Shown here: positions 1 through 10,574 of the stretch, piece after piece
Position numbering within the stretch: position 1 is the first letter of the stretch
Layout: every line of letters begins with the position of its first letter
NCBI GenBank assembly: GCA_001414485.1
Contig: LLEY01000060.1
Span: 248,001 to 312,000, forward strand
DNA length: 64,000 nt
Source of the DNA: Calycina herbarum
Taxonomy: Eukaryota; Ascomycota; Leotiomycetes; Helotiales; Pezizellaceae
Direction: 5' to 3'
Notes under the pieces: model-generated
The model's input: only the letters and a program-made list of their open reading frames with translations
Told to the model about the DNA's origin: nothing
The model's database searches: none
Program-made: the position numbers and the translations under genes

Positions 1-778
1 CTTGTGTTTGAAAGGCCAAGTTAATAGGGGACTCGGTATCCGACTGCTTTCACATGTCTCATGAGCATTCCTCTCTCCTTCTCCGCAACCGATTCCAAGC
101 GCCCCACGCAAACCCCGGATTCTGCTTCAACATCTCACCTTTTCCCATCAGCTGCGGCAGCTGCGACCATCGTCGGTCATGTGTCACAAAATGTTACGAT
201 TCGAAGGCGTCTGATTGGTTGTCCTTTAACATGTGAAGATTCGGAGATGCAATGACGCGCTAAAGCGGACTTTGGACAAATGAGCGAAAGAGGAAAGTAC
301 CGAGGTTGTTTGGAAGATGGCTCGGCGCATTGAAACGAGTCAGGTGATGCATTTTCAAAGTCTCCATCCTTTCATCTTGATTAAGATACAATTCCTCTTT
401 ATCTTCAAATCAAGAGTATGTTGAAGCGAGAAGCGACAGTAGTTGGGCGGTATCGTTTTGCTTTCACAACTCGCGTAGAGCCGCTGTCACACTCGTCTTC
501 TCCGCTTTCTTCTTGTCCCTCTCTGTGCACTTTTCTCTCATGTTAGAAAATCATTTCATTTAAAAGTCTTCTCAGTTTGTAGAAGATATTGCAAGGCAAG
601 GAAAGAAAAGAATGAAGTCATTCGCGGAATTTTGTCAGCTTCAGTTGTCATAACAACTGATGCTGAAATAAGCGGACATCCCAGGCAACCATCCTCACTC
701 AAAACGAATATATCTTTCCACACCTTTACAACTCAATGATTCTCACGCTCTCTTGATTTTCCCATACAACCCCTAAAA
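1..778. other. Intergenic / upstream of sirtuin gene
   Basis: No convincing gene is visible. The short open frames near 54-255 overlap each other and lack coding character. The last 250 bases are pyrimidine-rich and carry a T/C-rich stretch (about 500-560) of the kind common in fungal promoters, so this is read as the promoter and 5' leader of the sirtuin gene that begins at 779. Confidence 0.5.
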
Positions 779-2776
779 ATGGCAGACTCAGCCCCCTCAA
801 TCGCCCTCCCCGAACTCCAAGACTCCCCCTCAACTCTCAAAACCAAAGCCCTCGCTGTCTCCACCCTCATCAAAGAAAGTAAACATCTCATTGCCTTCAC
901 CGGCGCCGGAATCTCCACCTCAGCCGGTATCCCAGATTTCAGAGGACCAGAAGGAGCATGGACTTTGAGAGCTCAGGGGAGAGAAAGGAAGGGAGAGACG
1001 ACTAGTACTTTACAGGCTATTCCTACGAAGGCTCATATGGCGCTTGTGGAGTTGCAGGATCGAGGGATATTGAAGTATTTGGTGAGCCAGAATTGTGATG
1101 GGTTGCATCGGAGGAGTGGGATTCTGCCTGTGAGTTTTTGGCGATTTTTTATTTCGGGGGTGGTAAAACGTGAGGAAATGGTGGCTCAAAAGCAAACCTC
1201 GTGGCAGTCTGGTGACGGACATTAAAAATGGCTTCAGCTTCGTACCTGCCTACCTATTTCGTTGTTCCAACTCTCTAGGGTAATTCAAGTAAATTATCCT
1301 AAAGACTTGGAGCAATTTGAGACTGTTAACTCAGGTGTTTTAGAACAATCAGGTTCGATTATCCCAACTATCTGCAGTTTTCTGTTTGAGCGAAGGGGAG
1401 TGCGGGTGGATGAGATGAGATTGCGAAGTTTGAAAAGAATACCTGGTTAATCTTGTGTGCGATGTTCTTATAGGATAAAATCTCAGAGCTGCATGGAAAT
1501 AGTAATAGAGAGTACTGCAAGAAGTGCTGGAAGGAGTATATTCGTGGTATGTTCTCTCTTTCCACGCTTACTCCACTTTCTTTCCTCTCATTATATCACC
1601 GAAAATGCATTGAAACCCATCCCATCTCTCTCTCGCGATGGACATTAAAAGTGGCAGTAAATACTTCGGTTCGTACCTACCTACCTAGCCCTCCTTGGTC
1701 CAACTTTCTAGGATAAATCATGTAAATTATCCTAAGCACTTGGAGCAATTTGAAATTATCCTACGTAGTTGGCGTAATCGACTTTAATTGTCCCAGAAAG
1801 TTAGAACAACGAGAACTTCCGCTTTTACTGTCCACCGCGACCAATTTTTCTTCCCCCATAACAGACCAAAAAAATCAAATCGGAATTTCAGGACCTAACA
1901 CAGCCACCAGACTTCCGCGCCGTAGCAACCTTCTCAAAATCAATCCACGACCACCGCACCGGTCGTCAATGTACACGAGGATCATGCAACGGTCCCCTTT
2001 TGGACACAATAATTAACTTCGGCGAGAACCTCCCTGAAAAAGAGCTCTCACTAGCTTATTCCCACGCCCATTCCTCAGACTTATGTCTAGTCCTAGGCTC
2101 ATCTCTCACGGTCACTCCAGCAAATAAAATCCCTTCTATCGTCGTAAAAGGAGAGGCCGGAAAAGCGAAAAAAGGAAAAGGAAAAGGAAAACTCGTGATC
2201 TGCAATCTCCAAGAAACCCCCCTTGATGTCTTAACCAAAGAAGGAGGGCTAAAAGTCGGTAGTAAAGCCGATGAATTCATGGAATTAGTTATGGAGAATC
2301 TTGGAATTGCGATTCCGGAGTTTATTTTGAGGAGGCGATTGGTGGTTTCGTATTTCAAGGGGAAGAGAGGGAAACAAGAACTTTCCATCCAAGGAATCGA
2401 TATAGATTTCACGCCCGTCACATTTTTGAAATCCGTCAAAAGTGTTTACAATCGCCGACCAGCGACTACAGAACCCTTCCTTATTCCTTTCCGGGATGAG
2501 CTTGGGGAGGGGACGGAGGTGCGGTTGGAATTGGAGTTTATGGGGCATTATGGGGAACCGAATTTAGAGATTGGGTATATCATTCCTGGGGTGGATGGGG
2601 GGAAAGAGGGGTGGGGAAATAGTCTTTATTTTTTGGAATACAATCCTGGGAATGGGGAGTGGAAGGTGAGGAGGCAGGATGGGGTGGTGGTGAAGGAGAG
2701 GACGGATGATTTGAATCCTGATGATGGGGTGCTTGATTTGGGAGTTATTGATCTTACTGGGGATGACTCGGAGTAA
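779..2776 (+). CDS. SIR2-family NAD-dependent protein deacylase (SIRT6/7-like)
   Basis: Sirtuin, expected to remove acetyl (or longer acyl) groups from lysines using NAD+. Proposed structure is join(779..1129,1474..1546,1911..2776), giving 429 aa with all phases consistent. Visible motifs are GAGIST (NAD binding) and GIPDFRGPEGAWT near residues 40-65, QNCDGLH, then SELHGN across the first junction with the catalytic His. Zinc Cys pairs follow as CKKC and CTRGSC, then a NFGEN segment and GSSLTV. The order and the short zinc module resemble SIRT6/SIRT7 (class IV) more than Sir2/Hst. The C-terminal 200 residues are an extension with no recognised domain. Intron 1 (1130-1473, 344 nt) and intron 2 (1547-1910, 364 nt) are far longer than most others here and share a foldback repeat. 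The exon-intron joins are inferred from splice consensus and family alignment from memory. Confidence 0.9.
1218..1320 (+). repeat. Foldback repeat copy 1, inside sirtuin intron 1
   Basis: Two 24-nt arms at 1262-1285 and 1292-1315 are near-complementary (TTGTTCCAACTCTCTAGGG... against ...CTAAAGACTTGGAGCAA) with a 6-nt loop. The block from GACATTAAAA to AGCAATTTGA is repeated with small differences in the next intron at 1641-1753. It may be a mobile intronic repeat. Alternatively, the introns could have exchanged sequence by local duplication. Confidence 0.7.
1641..1753 (+). repeat. Foldback repeat copy 2, inside sirtuin intron 2
   Basis: This matches the intron 1 block in the same orientation, including GACATTAAAA, the CTACCTACC-type tract and the TTGGAGCAATTTGA end. 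Arms at 1695-1718 and 1725-1748 form a foldback around a 6-nt loop. A further degenerate half-unit follows (about 1753-1815, ending TTAGAACAA), so intron 2 seems to hold more than one unit. Confidence 0.7.
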
Positions 2777-3054
2777 CAGTTTGTCTTGCATGAGGGATTT
2801 CTCAATTACGTCTTTCACCTATTCAGAGTTTCATGAATTATGTATGGTCTTGGAAACTTGTATGTTGTGATAGAAATAAGCGAGCTCTGTGAAGCTTTCC
2901 TCTCATTATATTGGGTAGATGAAGAATAGCATACCCAAAAAGAATTAGCATTCCGATGTGTTCTCCTACACTGTAGACCACTTAGAATCAACAACCTAGT
3001 ATACCCATGACCTCATTCAAGAATGAGCGTGTAGTACGATAAATCTACTACACT

Positions 3055-3723
3055 TCAATTCGGCAAGAGATCTGAAAGTCCCATCGCTTTCAAGGGGTAT
3101 CCCAAGACCGCCGAAGGGACTTTGGCGGTTGCATGCACTGCCTGGAGCTTGCATTTGTCGGGAATGAAAGTGAGGTTTGCTTCGAAGTAAACGTCTGCAG
3201 GTACCGGTACATAATGACCAGCCGCAAGGGTCTATTTTGCGAATTAGTCTCAACAACAAGTGGCTAAGCTTGTAGATAAAGGAATGAAAGTCGTACAACT
3301 GTAACGTTGAAGTAGGTGCTCGTGTTATCCAGATTAAGGTACACTTCCGGGTTCAATTTGTAGACAACCTCATACAGGACTGCCAAAGCTACAAGGGCGG
3401 TAACACGATCAACGGAAATAGGGATGTCTCCTAGGCCATTTGGGTTGCTATTTCAGGATTCATAGCTGTTAGTAAAGCTTCAACACATGACCCTTTGAAG
3501 CGGCCGGTACTCACACTACAATATGCGCATCACTGGAAAAGGGGTATCTCCCATATGCCAGCAGAGACTCGACCGCAGTAGGGAGCTTCATATTGTCTAC
3601 AGCCAGCTTTGCGAGCTCTATGCGCTTCTCTGCTGTGCAGGAGGTCTCCACTGTCGGCATTGCGGTGGACGGATAAGATAAGTACAGGATGGCTGGGAGC
3701 AGCCCAAAGATAGAAAAACGCAT
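3055..3723 (-). CDS. Small secreted protein, function unknown
   Basis: Predicted secreted protein of 178 aa, complement(join(3055..3231,3297..3447,3515..3723)). The N terminus has a hydrophobic signal peptide of about 21 residues (MRFSIFGLLPAILYLSYPSTA). The mature part has a hydrophobic helix (VTALVALAVLYEVVYKL) and several N-glycosylation sequons (NTS, NVT, NLT). The last exon reads ...AAGHYVPVPADVYFEANL... and ends GLSDLLPN. Both introns (67 and 65 nt) have GTGAGT or GTACGA donors, TAG acceptors and plausible branch sites, and splicing keeps one frame across three exons. That is the main support for a real gene. I do not recognise the family; an NTF2/SnoaL-like fold is a guess from length and spacing. 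AT-rich empty DNA lies upstream. Confidence 0.65.
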
Positions 3724-6443
3724 GGCTGAGGATTTTTGATAGGTGGTATTTGAGGTCAGGGTTTCAGTGTTGGGAAGACTGTGTCAAAGAAGTCGGCTGC
3801 TCAAATCTCTTATACCTGCCCCATAAGCTGGCTTTTATGCTGTATCATGTAGAGGCGTGCTGGGTTTTCGTGTGGCTGAAGAGAGGGTGTAACCGATCGT
3901 CACTAAAATACATTCTTAGGTAGCAAAATAATATTTGCTTTTGTGTGTTTATCCAGAAGCTACCATGAAAAGATATCATTCAGACCTAGTGAACTCACTT
4001 AAACTGTGCAGGATGTATACCGAGAAAAATATACGCCTTATTAGAATTATTCACACTGACCTTGCAGTCAAATTAGCGAGTTGGGTCCTCAAAGCTTTAT
4101 TTCATATCAAGACCTTGATATGGATGCAACTCAGCTTCAACACCAGGACAGTCCATTTCCGAGCATATCTGTATGATAACGAGTGGACTTGGATGCGCCA
4201 CCATTCAACCAGAATCGTCACACCTAGCGGGAGAGGAAAGAAGCATTGAGCTGAAATCCTGTCAAGAAACCGGGAATTCGTGATAACCTGTGTAAAGTAA
4301 CTCCGGGTACTGGTATACTATTGCAGGATAAATTGGTTCAACCCGCATGATGCATTAGTCTGGGAAGTTGGTCTCGCTTTCTGAAGATCGCCTCCCTTGC
4401 CATTGACTTGGATTTTTTTATTCACCATTCTACAGCATCCACCTTTTGAAGACTGATGTCTAGAAATATACGATTTCTGTTAAGTTTCGATTGTCAAATA
4501 AATTCCTACATTCCCTAGTATTGCTTTTTACCGTGATTAACAAGCAAGATATAGCAATCGAGGCTAGAAATTTGGTGTAACTAAATTCAACCGAAATACA
4601 GTGCAGAACACAAATAAAACAAATATCATTGTACCGCAGAGACGATCCCCCAAGATCCAATACGAAGGCTCTGAGTTGTTTACGTTGAACTACGAAAACA
4701 AGTAGGGGGACTCAAGGCAGCAACTCTTATCAAAATTGTACACCCCCGGAAGATGAGAATAAAATAAAAAGGTGATTGGATGGACTTCCCCAATCTATGT
4801 AACTTAAGTGGTGTATTCAAGTAAGAAGGCTTGAAAGTGCGTGGCGAATGTTCTAGTTGAATATTGATCAGTTTGGGTGTCATTTAGAAAGCAGATTTCC
4901 AAGCTAAAAGTCATGTTCTCAACACAGGCGACAGATAAATAAGGTTGCTCCTTGGAAAAGTCATACTGGTTTCCCGAAACAGACTGTCTTATTTTTTTTC
5001 TTTGCCTAGCTTGCTTCGGAGCTCGAAATGGCCAGCGAACGCCTCCCAGGCATTAGTGGCCTTGACTTGAATGTATTATAGACCTTAGAGATCAGCCACT
5101 TCACTTCGAGGAACCCGCCAAGAAGCAACATTCAGTACCCCTCCTATGTCAACAGCAAATGAGAAATAATTCAGCTTCAAATTTTCTTGCGACTGGGAGC
5201 AGTTCGAAGAGTCCATGTGTATCAATACGAACGAAGGCGTGCTGTATTTCTCTTCAGTTATATCATTTCAATATGTAGCTCGAAACGCCTTTTCCGTGAG
5301 CGATCCACCGTTATTTCATGATGCTTTTTAAAGCGCATGTGAGGCATTTCCGAAAACGAACAACTGTACAGATGTGGTAAAGCACAAGCATACTTGACAT
5401 TGCAGTATGTGCAAATACTCGCCTACCTATTTTCGAAGAAAGGCGGACTTAAACTCGTGGTACATACATGCAGCAAATCTAACCTATTTAGCTTTTCCGA
5501 GCACTATTCTGTGCAACTCTGAAAGTTTTCTTATCTAGGGTCATAGAAGATGTTTAGATAAGAAAAATGGCACCCGCATTTGTTGCCGCTTGCTAGGTAT
5601 TATGCCGTATTGTTTTACGATTTAATTTATTGCTGCATGCATGCTCGTACTGTAGCCCGTTTCTACCCTATGGTTATTGGGACCTTGAACATGAGATGGT
5701 ACCTTAGCTCCCTGGTGTTACAATTACTCGGGCGCGGACTGATTGTACTTCGGTACTGCAACGTTGAATTTTTACTTTTTGAGAGAAGAGGAGCGGAGAG
5801 AAGAGTAAATAACGATCATCTGATTTCTTTTTTTGGAAATAGGTTGTTGTGTACTCATGACTTTCGCGAATTCAACATGCTCATACTCACTCAATCGAAT
5901 AATTCATTACTGGACGGACTCGTATTCTCAATGGCGTTAGGATCTTCACAGGGATATTATGCATTGCCAATCCTACCGCTTTTTGCCGCTGCAAAGACTG
6001 ACTAATCGGAGAACTTCTCAACTTCAATGCGTCGCTATTATAGGCTAGAGCCTCTTCGGTCATGTCGCGTGTGGAACGAAAACGAGTTGAAGCTCGCTTG
6101 AGTTGCCTCCGATGAATTCATGGTGCATTCTCCCAAAGCACTTGGACGAATTAAGATTTAGAATTTGGAGAAAGACTCGATGGTGGAACTGAAACCACTG
6201 GTTATAAAATGACTAATGAAAGGGTCTTGGTTTTAGAATTCAGAGAAACAGAAGTCACAGAAAGAAAGAAGAGAAAAACTTGAAACTCAGAGTAATTAAG
6301 AACTGAGAGTTGTATTTGTAGCTACCGAATAAGCTAAGCCCTAAAGTAAATGAAAAGTGGTTTTCCTAAAAGAAAACATCGTTTCTCTCATTTTCTCATA
6401 TTCCATTACAACCTCACCCCTCCCCTCCCCTCCCTCATTCTTC
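3724..6443. other. Gene-poor AT-rich stretch
   Basis: No gene supported. Open frames at 3935-4249 and 5580-6005 have no recognisable domain, no intron continuation and composition like the surrounding AT-rich DNA. The last 150 bases are probably the 3' end of the bHLH transcript, which comes in from the other strand. Confidence 0.5.
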
Positions 6444-7565
6444 TCACGTTATATTTCCCCCTATACTATCCAAGTGTTGACCTAAGAAAATGCAATCTTT
6501 TTCCAACCCTTCATTCTCCCTTTCCAGGTTCTCAATATAATTCTTCGCTAGAATCAAAGTCTCCGCTTTCCCTATCCGTTTCTCATCTTCTTGACCGTAA
6601 GGGTCCCCAAAAGGTGATGATGTCTCTGCTGCGACAATTTCTCGTGGGAGGGTGTTGAGTAATTTGGAAAATTCTCCGTTCAATCTGTTTCTGTACTTTT
6701 TCTCGCAGAGGTTATGGGTTGTTTTTCGAGAGGGTGGTGTGTTGCTTTTTGTGCTTGGGCTTGGATTCGGAGATGTGGGTGTATATGGTGGTGGGGATGG
6801 AAGTTTCGACTTTTTCATTCCTGAAGAATTTATAAGTTGAAGGGAGCTGGGCTTCTTCTGCTGGGATTTTGGACGGGAGCTTCTCCGGTTTGTCGGCGGG
6901 TGTTGGGGTGATGATTTTGTTTTGGGGATTGCCGAGTTGCGTTTGGATGGCAAGACTATAGGGCCCATGTCCGGGAAGGATTCTGAAATGGGTGAGGGTA
7001 ATCTGGGAATGAAGATCTGTGATAGTGTCGGGTCAATCCCTTCTTGCCCCATATTTGTATCTTCCTCATCTAAGGTGGGTGAAGGTGAAAAGTGAAACAG
7101 GTGAGGTGAGGTTTGTTTCTCCCAGAGATTTTGGCCCGCGGGAAGAAAACTGTCGTTGCCTTGAAGGTTTCCAAGCGGCGAAGTGGACGTGGAAGTGGAA
7201 GTGGAAATTGGAGTGTAACAATTGGGTGAGGCTGCGGCTTTGAAACTTGCTTCGAAATAGTTCATGGCTTCGGTGCTGATGGGAGTGTACAGGTCTGGTG
7301 AGAGGGGTGGGCACTTGAGATAGTCTTCAAATTTGGTCTGTACCATTGTTTGATTGATGTCTGAAGACCACGGTGAAAGAGGCCATGATTCTAGGTCGTT
7401 GTCAGACTGAGATGATGATGGTAGGTAGTCATTCTGTGGTGGTGTTGTAACTTGTTTGGATTGTGTAGTTTGTTGAGTAGAAAAGGGGAAATGGCATGGA
7501 GGACAAGTAAGGACGTAGTTTTGTGCCATAGCTTCCCCGATATTTGGTATGTATGTGGTGGTCAT
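6444..7565 (-). CDS. bHLH transcription factor
   Basis: Intronless 373-aa protein. The N-terminal two thirds is low-complexity, rich in Ser, Thr, Pro and Gln, with a run of alternating Ser-Thr, typical of an activation region. The C-terminal part (about 285-360) is a basic helix-loop-helix: HNLCEKKYRNRLNGEFSKLL as basic region and helix 1, a long acidic loop (DPYGQEDEKRIGKAET), then LILAKNYIENLERENEGLEK as helix 2. The Tyr in KKYRNR sits where SREBP-type factors carry their diagnostic Tyr, so E-box or sterol-element binding is possible; I infer no target. The first ATG is at 7565; codons upstream in the same frame have no ATG consistent with a start. It ends soon after helix 2, so there is no SREBP membrane anchor. 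Confidence 0.85.
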   Translation of the reverse strand: MTTTYIPNIGEAMAQNYVLTCPPCHFPFSTQQTTQSKQVTTPPQNDYLPSSSQSDNDLESWPLSPWSSDINQTMVQTKFEDYLKCPPLSPDLYTPISTEAMNYFEASFKAAASPNCYTPISTSTSTSTSPLGNLQGNDSFLPAGQNLWEKQTSPHLFHFSPSPTLDEEDTNMGQEGIDPTLSQIFIPRLPSPISESFPDMGPIVLPSKRNSAIPKTKSSPQHPPTNRRSSRPKSQQKKPSSLQLINSSGMKKSKLPSPPPYTPTSPNPSPSTKSNTPPSRKTTHNLCEKKYRNRLNGEFSKLLNTLPREIVAAETSSPFGDPYGQEDEKRIGKAETLILAKNYIENLERENEGLEKDCIFLGQHLDSIGGNIT

Positions 7566-8702
7566 CAAGGAGTAAGTTGTTGTGTATCGTTGGTCATTCA
7601 AATGTGTTGATGATTGTGAATGTGAAATTTTTTTCTTTTTCTCGACTTTAAAAATTGTAATTCTCAAAAAACATCGATGTACTATATAGAAATTATATAT
7701 AAAAATTCTAGAAAGTTGTGAAGACCGGCATTGCCTCCGGTATATACCCCGCAAGCAGTGTGTAACCCGCGATCGACGATCGGGGACCCAAATTTCTGTC
7801 TTCGGCCATTCCCACCACAATCTCGGACCATTTTTGCATCCGATATAGAAAAATTACCAAATTTCTGGACAAGGTCGTGAAATTCATCAGGCCACTTTTT
7901 GAGGAGACTACGTTTGGCGCCATTCCGCGAAGACGTGATTGGCTGGTGAGTCTTGTAGGGTTAAGCGAGACTTCTACTGCATGTGTGGGGCGAGGGGCGG
8001 TTTCCTGGTGCCAGTTATAAAGAAGCAGCTTGTCACTACAACAAGCTGAATGTGGCACATCACAGATATGAACATTTCCTGGGGTTACAGTAAGAATGAG
8101 GATCATAAGATCCTATGCCGGGTTACAGGTTGGTGAGCCGAGTTTTACCTCGGTTACGATCATAATAACCTTATGTGAATTGTGTTGTTTCGTCTCCAGA
8201 GCTCGAAGGGTATATTATGGCACATATAAGGTTATTATTCTTCATTGTGATTTGTCATTTTTTTCTTTTGTTCTCAATCCAGCCATCACAAGCGCTACCC
8301 ACTACCTGCATAATGTCCGCAATAAATGAAATCACCTTTCATGAACGTCCTATTTGTTTAAATTGTTTTACCTGCATGAATTTAGGGACACCTCTGGCAG
8401 CAGTCATAGCCAAAGACAACAGTATCGGAGTCTACTCCCTTGACAACACAAGAGGGATCCGAGAAAGTAGCGCAGATTCTGTCAACCAACGGGGAACTGA
8501 ATACGAAGACTGGAACTCGGTGACTACTCGAGAGAACAATGTTCAGCATCCCACATTTCAGCACTTGATTGACGAAAGTAACCTGACTTGGAAAACTTCG
8601 CTAACAATAATGGCCAGACTCGAATTTGCTGCATTTCGCCTGAAAACAAATTACAGCAAATCTGGAATTACTTCGTACAGGCTCGAAATAATCACCCCTC
8701 CA
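7566..8702. other. Intergenic, bHLH promoter side
   Basis: No supported gene. Frames on both strands (7708-8106 minus, 8175-8792 plus) overlap each other and the transposon remnant and have no recognised motif. A small foldback around 8133-8156 (CCGAG...CTCGG) is the only structure seen. Confidence 0.4.
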
Positions 8703-9050
8703 CAGTGGGCCAGACTAAATGCTTGGTACATGCCGCTTTATACATCTTGCTTAAAATTTCTTAGTATTTTGTATAGCCTCCATCAGCAATAATTACATCT
8801 ATACATCGATTAGACATTCCACGTATTAGATCCATTATATTTCTTGTCAGGTTTAGCCGTAGTATAATTTCGTCTTGTGTAAAGCCGGCATCGTGGTATA
8901 GGGTCTGCACCCGTATTCGATCGTCTCGCGTGCACTGTTTTGAAGGTGTCTTAGGTGTAAGCACATAGTAGGATGCTTCCATAGTGTTGAATTGATCGAA
9001 AATGGGTGGAAAAGCGGCATCCGGGGCATATTAATCTCATTGGCTGCGAT
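8703..9050 (-). mobile_element. Internally deleted Tc1/mariner-type element
   Basis: A 348-bp remnant. Imperfect inverted ends lie at about 8703-8741 (CAGTGGGCCAGACTAAATGC...) and 9012-9050 (complement CAGCCAATGAGATTAATATG...), both reaching ATGCCGCTTT on the inside. Between them a 73-codon frame (8761-8982, minus) starts with a Tc1-like helix-turn-helix segment (RDDRIRVQTLYHDAGFTQDE, then LRLNLTR). It passes directly to a segment like the very end of the transposase (GMSNRCIDVIIADGGYTKY). The catalytic DDE core is absent. No clean TA duplication is visible at either end, so the ends are worn or my boundaries are off by a few bases. It cannot encode an active transposase. Confidence 0.7.
8761..8982 (-). 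pseudogene. Tc1/mariner transposase, N- and C-terminal ends fused by deletion
   Basis: An open 73-aa frame inside the 8703-9050 element. Residues about 10-45 look like the first helix-turn-helix of Tc1/mariner transposases (KTPSKQCTRDDRIRVQTLYH). The last 20 residues (SNRCIDVIIADGGYTKY, stop) resemble the family C terminus. Roughly 250-300 residues between them, including all catalytic acids, are missing, and the frame is preserved across the junction. Identification is from memory of family style; a database search would settle it. Confidence 0.65.
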
Positions 9051-9288
9051 GACGTTAGCGTGGAATCTTCTAGCGTATCGTGGTGGTGGCGAATGGTGGT
9101 TATTTCGGCCCTGTACGAAGTATACAACCTCAGCTGGCAGCCTTGCACTAAGCTGAACAACTTGAACTTATCTGTGGCTTGTTTTTCCTAACCCCGGCCC
9201 TGCATCTTGCCCGATAACCACACTGAATGCCTCGGGGTTTTCATCCAACTGCCAGATAACACCATCTAGGAATATGGAAACGAATGTG

Positions 9289-9371
9289 CAAGGGACGCGT
9301 AGTATGTATTGAGTACCACGGCTGGCAGCGCTTGGCCCCTTCTCGTGGCACTCAATACATATTGCCCCTTG
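9289..9371. repeat. Short foldback element (TIR family A)
   Basis: An 83-bp inverted repeat. The left arm CAAGGG...TATGTATTGAGTACCACG and the right arm CGTGGCACTCAATACATA...CCCTTG are separated by a loop of about 25 bases. The same arm sequence forms the perfect 28-bp terminal repeats of the element at 50098-50386, so this is a short member of the same non-autonomous family. Confidence 0.75.
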
Positions 9372-10450
9372 TACGGAGCTTCACTGGCGTGTTCGAGAAT
9401 CACCTCTCCATAATACCACCCTGTTATAGAACCTACCGTGGTTCTAGCATGTACTTCCAAGAACAATCTCAACTGACCATGTGATGTACCTACAGGGGTT
9501 TACCCGAAATAGACCCCACAAAACAATATACGACCTGCACTTGGGGGGGGTTCCGCTGCCATGACATGTCATTGGCCAAGTGGAATTGAAACCATAAAGT
9601 ATCACCATTGCATACTTTCCTTCGATTTTCAATGCATGAGTGACGAAATGAGGTCACAGGGCATATTTACAAGTCCTCAATCTCTAAAAGGTCCACGTCA
9701 ATGGCGGCGACTGGTCCTGAAGCTCTTTTTCCATTACCTTCATCGAAGTCATAAACTTCAACGCTGAATTCCCCAAAAGCAATTGGTGTGTAAAATTTTA
9801 CTATTTTAGAAAAAGACAGCGGCATCCACGAGATGTGTTACAATGACAACTAAGGGAAGTAACGTGGAAGTGTTGGCCTGGGGAAGTTATCAAAGTCTCT
9901 GTAGCATAGTGTACTCTCAATATGACAGAAGGTTGCTAGAGTTGGCGAGTTGTGTTATGATAGGACCAAGGGAGGGAAGAAGGGTCAAGATGATTGCCTG
10001 CTTTGTAAGGGGAGTGAGTGGTTGATGTTCTGGGTTCCCATTTTCAATCTCTTTCTTCTTTTTCTTCTTCTTTTTTCCATATAATTTCATTCCTTTAGTT
10101 GGGTTGTATGATTTCTGTTGGTTTAGAAGGAGGGTTAATTATAGAAAATTTGATGATCCCTCTAATTCTCTCTAATATTTTATGTACTGCAGCCAGATTC
10201 TTAAAATTTCGTTTATCCCAAGGAATTCTGTTAGAAAAAAGTTGTATTTTGATTCGTTCTTCCCAAAGAACATAATTATTGGCAGCTTGGCGAGAAGACT
10301 TCTATCGGACTTCCGGACCTAGTAACAAGGCGAAAATGCCTCGGTTTAGCAAAGTTATTGAAAATGTGACCTGTAAATATTGGCCTTTCCTCCCAACATT
10401 CCCAAAATCTCCCAACAAAGATTTATATCATAAATAATCCCAAGACAGTC
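9372..10450. other. Intergenic, AT-rich
   Basis: No supported gene. The stretch contains poly-pyrimidine runs (10050-10080) and a G8 run at 9543-9550. The region just before 10450 should include the promoter of the 5S gene. Confidence 0.4.
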
Positions 10451-10570
10451 ACATACGACCATAGACTGAGGGATAATTGGGCATCCCGTCCGCTCTGCCA
10501 TACACAAGTCTCAGATCGGCAGATTAGTAGTTGGGTGGGTGACCACCAGCGAATACCTGCTGTTGTATGT
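10451..10570 (+). rRNA. 5S ribosomal RNA
   Basis: About 120 nt with the hallmark fungal 5S pieces in order: ACATACGACCATA at the 5' end, ATCCCGTCCGCTCT in loop B/helix III, TTAGTAGTTGGGTGGGTGAC (internal control region) and CCAGCGAATACC...TGTTGTATGT at the 3' end. The 5' and 3' ends pair (ACATACGAC with GTTGTATGT). A T5 run at 10570-10574 is the expected Pol III terminator. It stands alone, away from any rDNA unit, as is usual for dispersed 5S genes in filamentous ascomycetes. Confidence 0.93.
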
Positions 10571-10574
10571 TTTT
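10570..10574 (+). terminator. Pol III T-run terminator of 5S rRNA
   Basis: Five consecutive T residues directly at the end of the 5S sequence, the standard RNA polymerase III termination signal. Confidence 0.7.

Noticed and set aside
5580..6005. 141-codon open frame, plus strand
   Set aside because: No domain or homologous feel, AT-rich composition like its surroundings, no signal peptide and no splice partners.
8175..8792. 205-codon open frame with hydrophobic start, plus strand
   Set aside because: It runs into the Tc1 remnant on the other strand and has no recognisable motif; chance frame is more likely.
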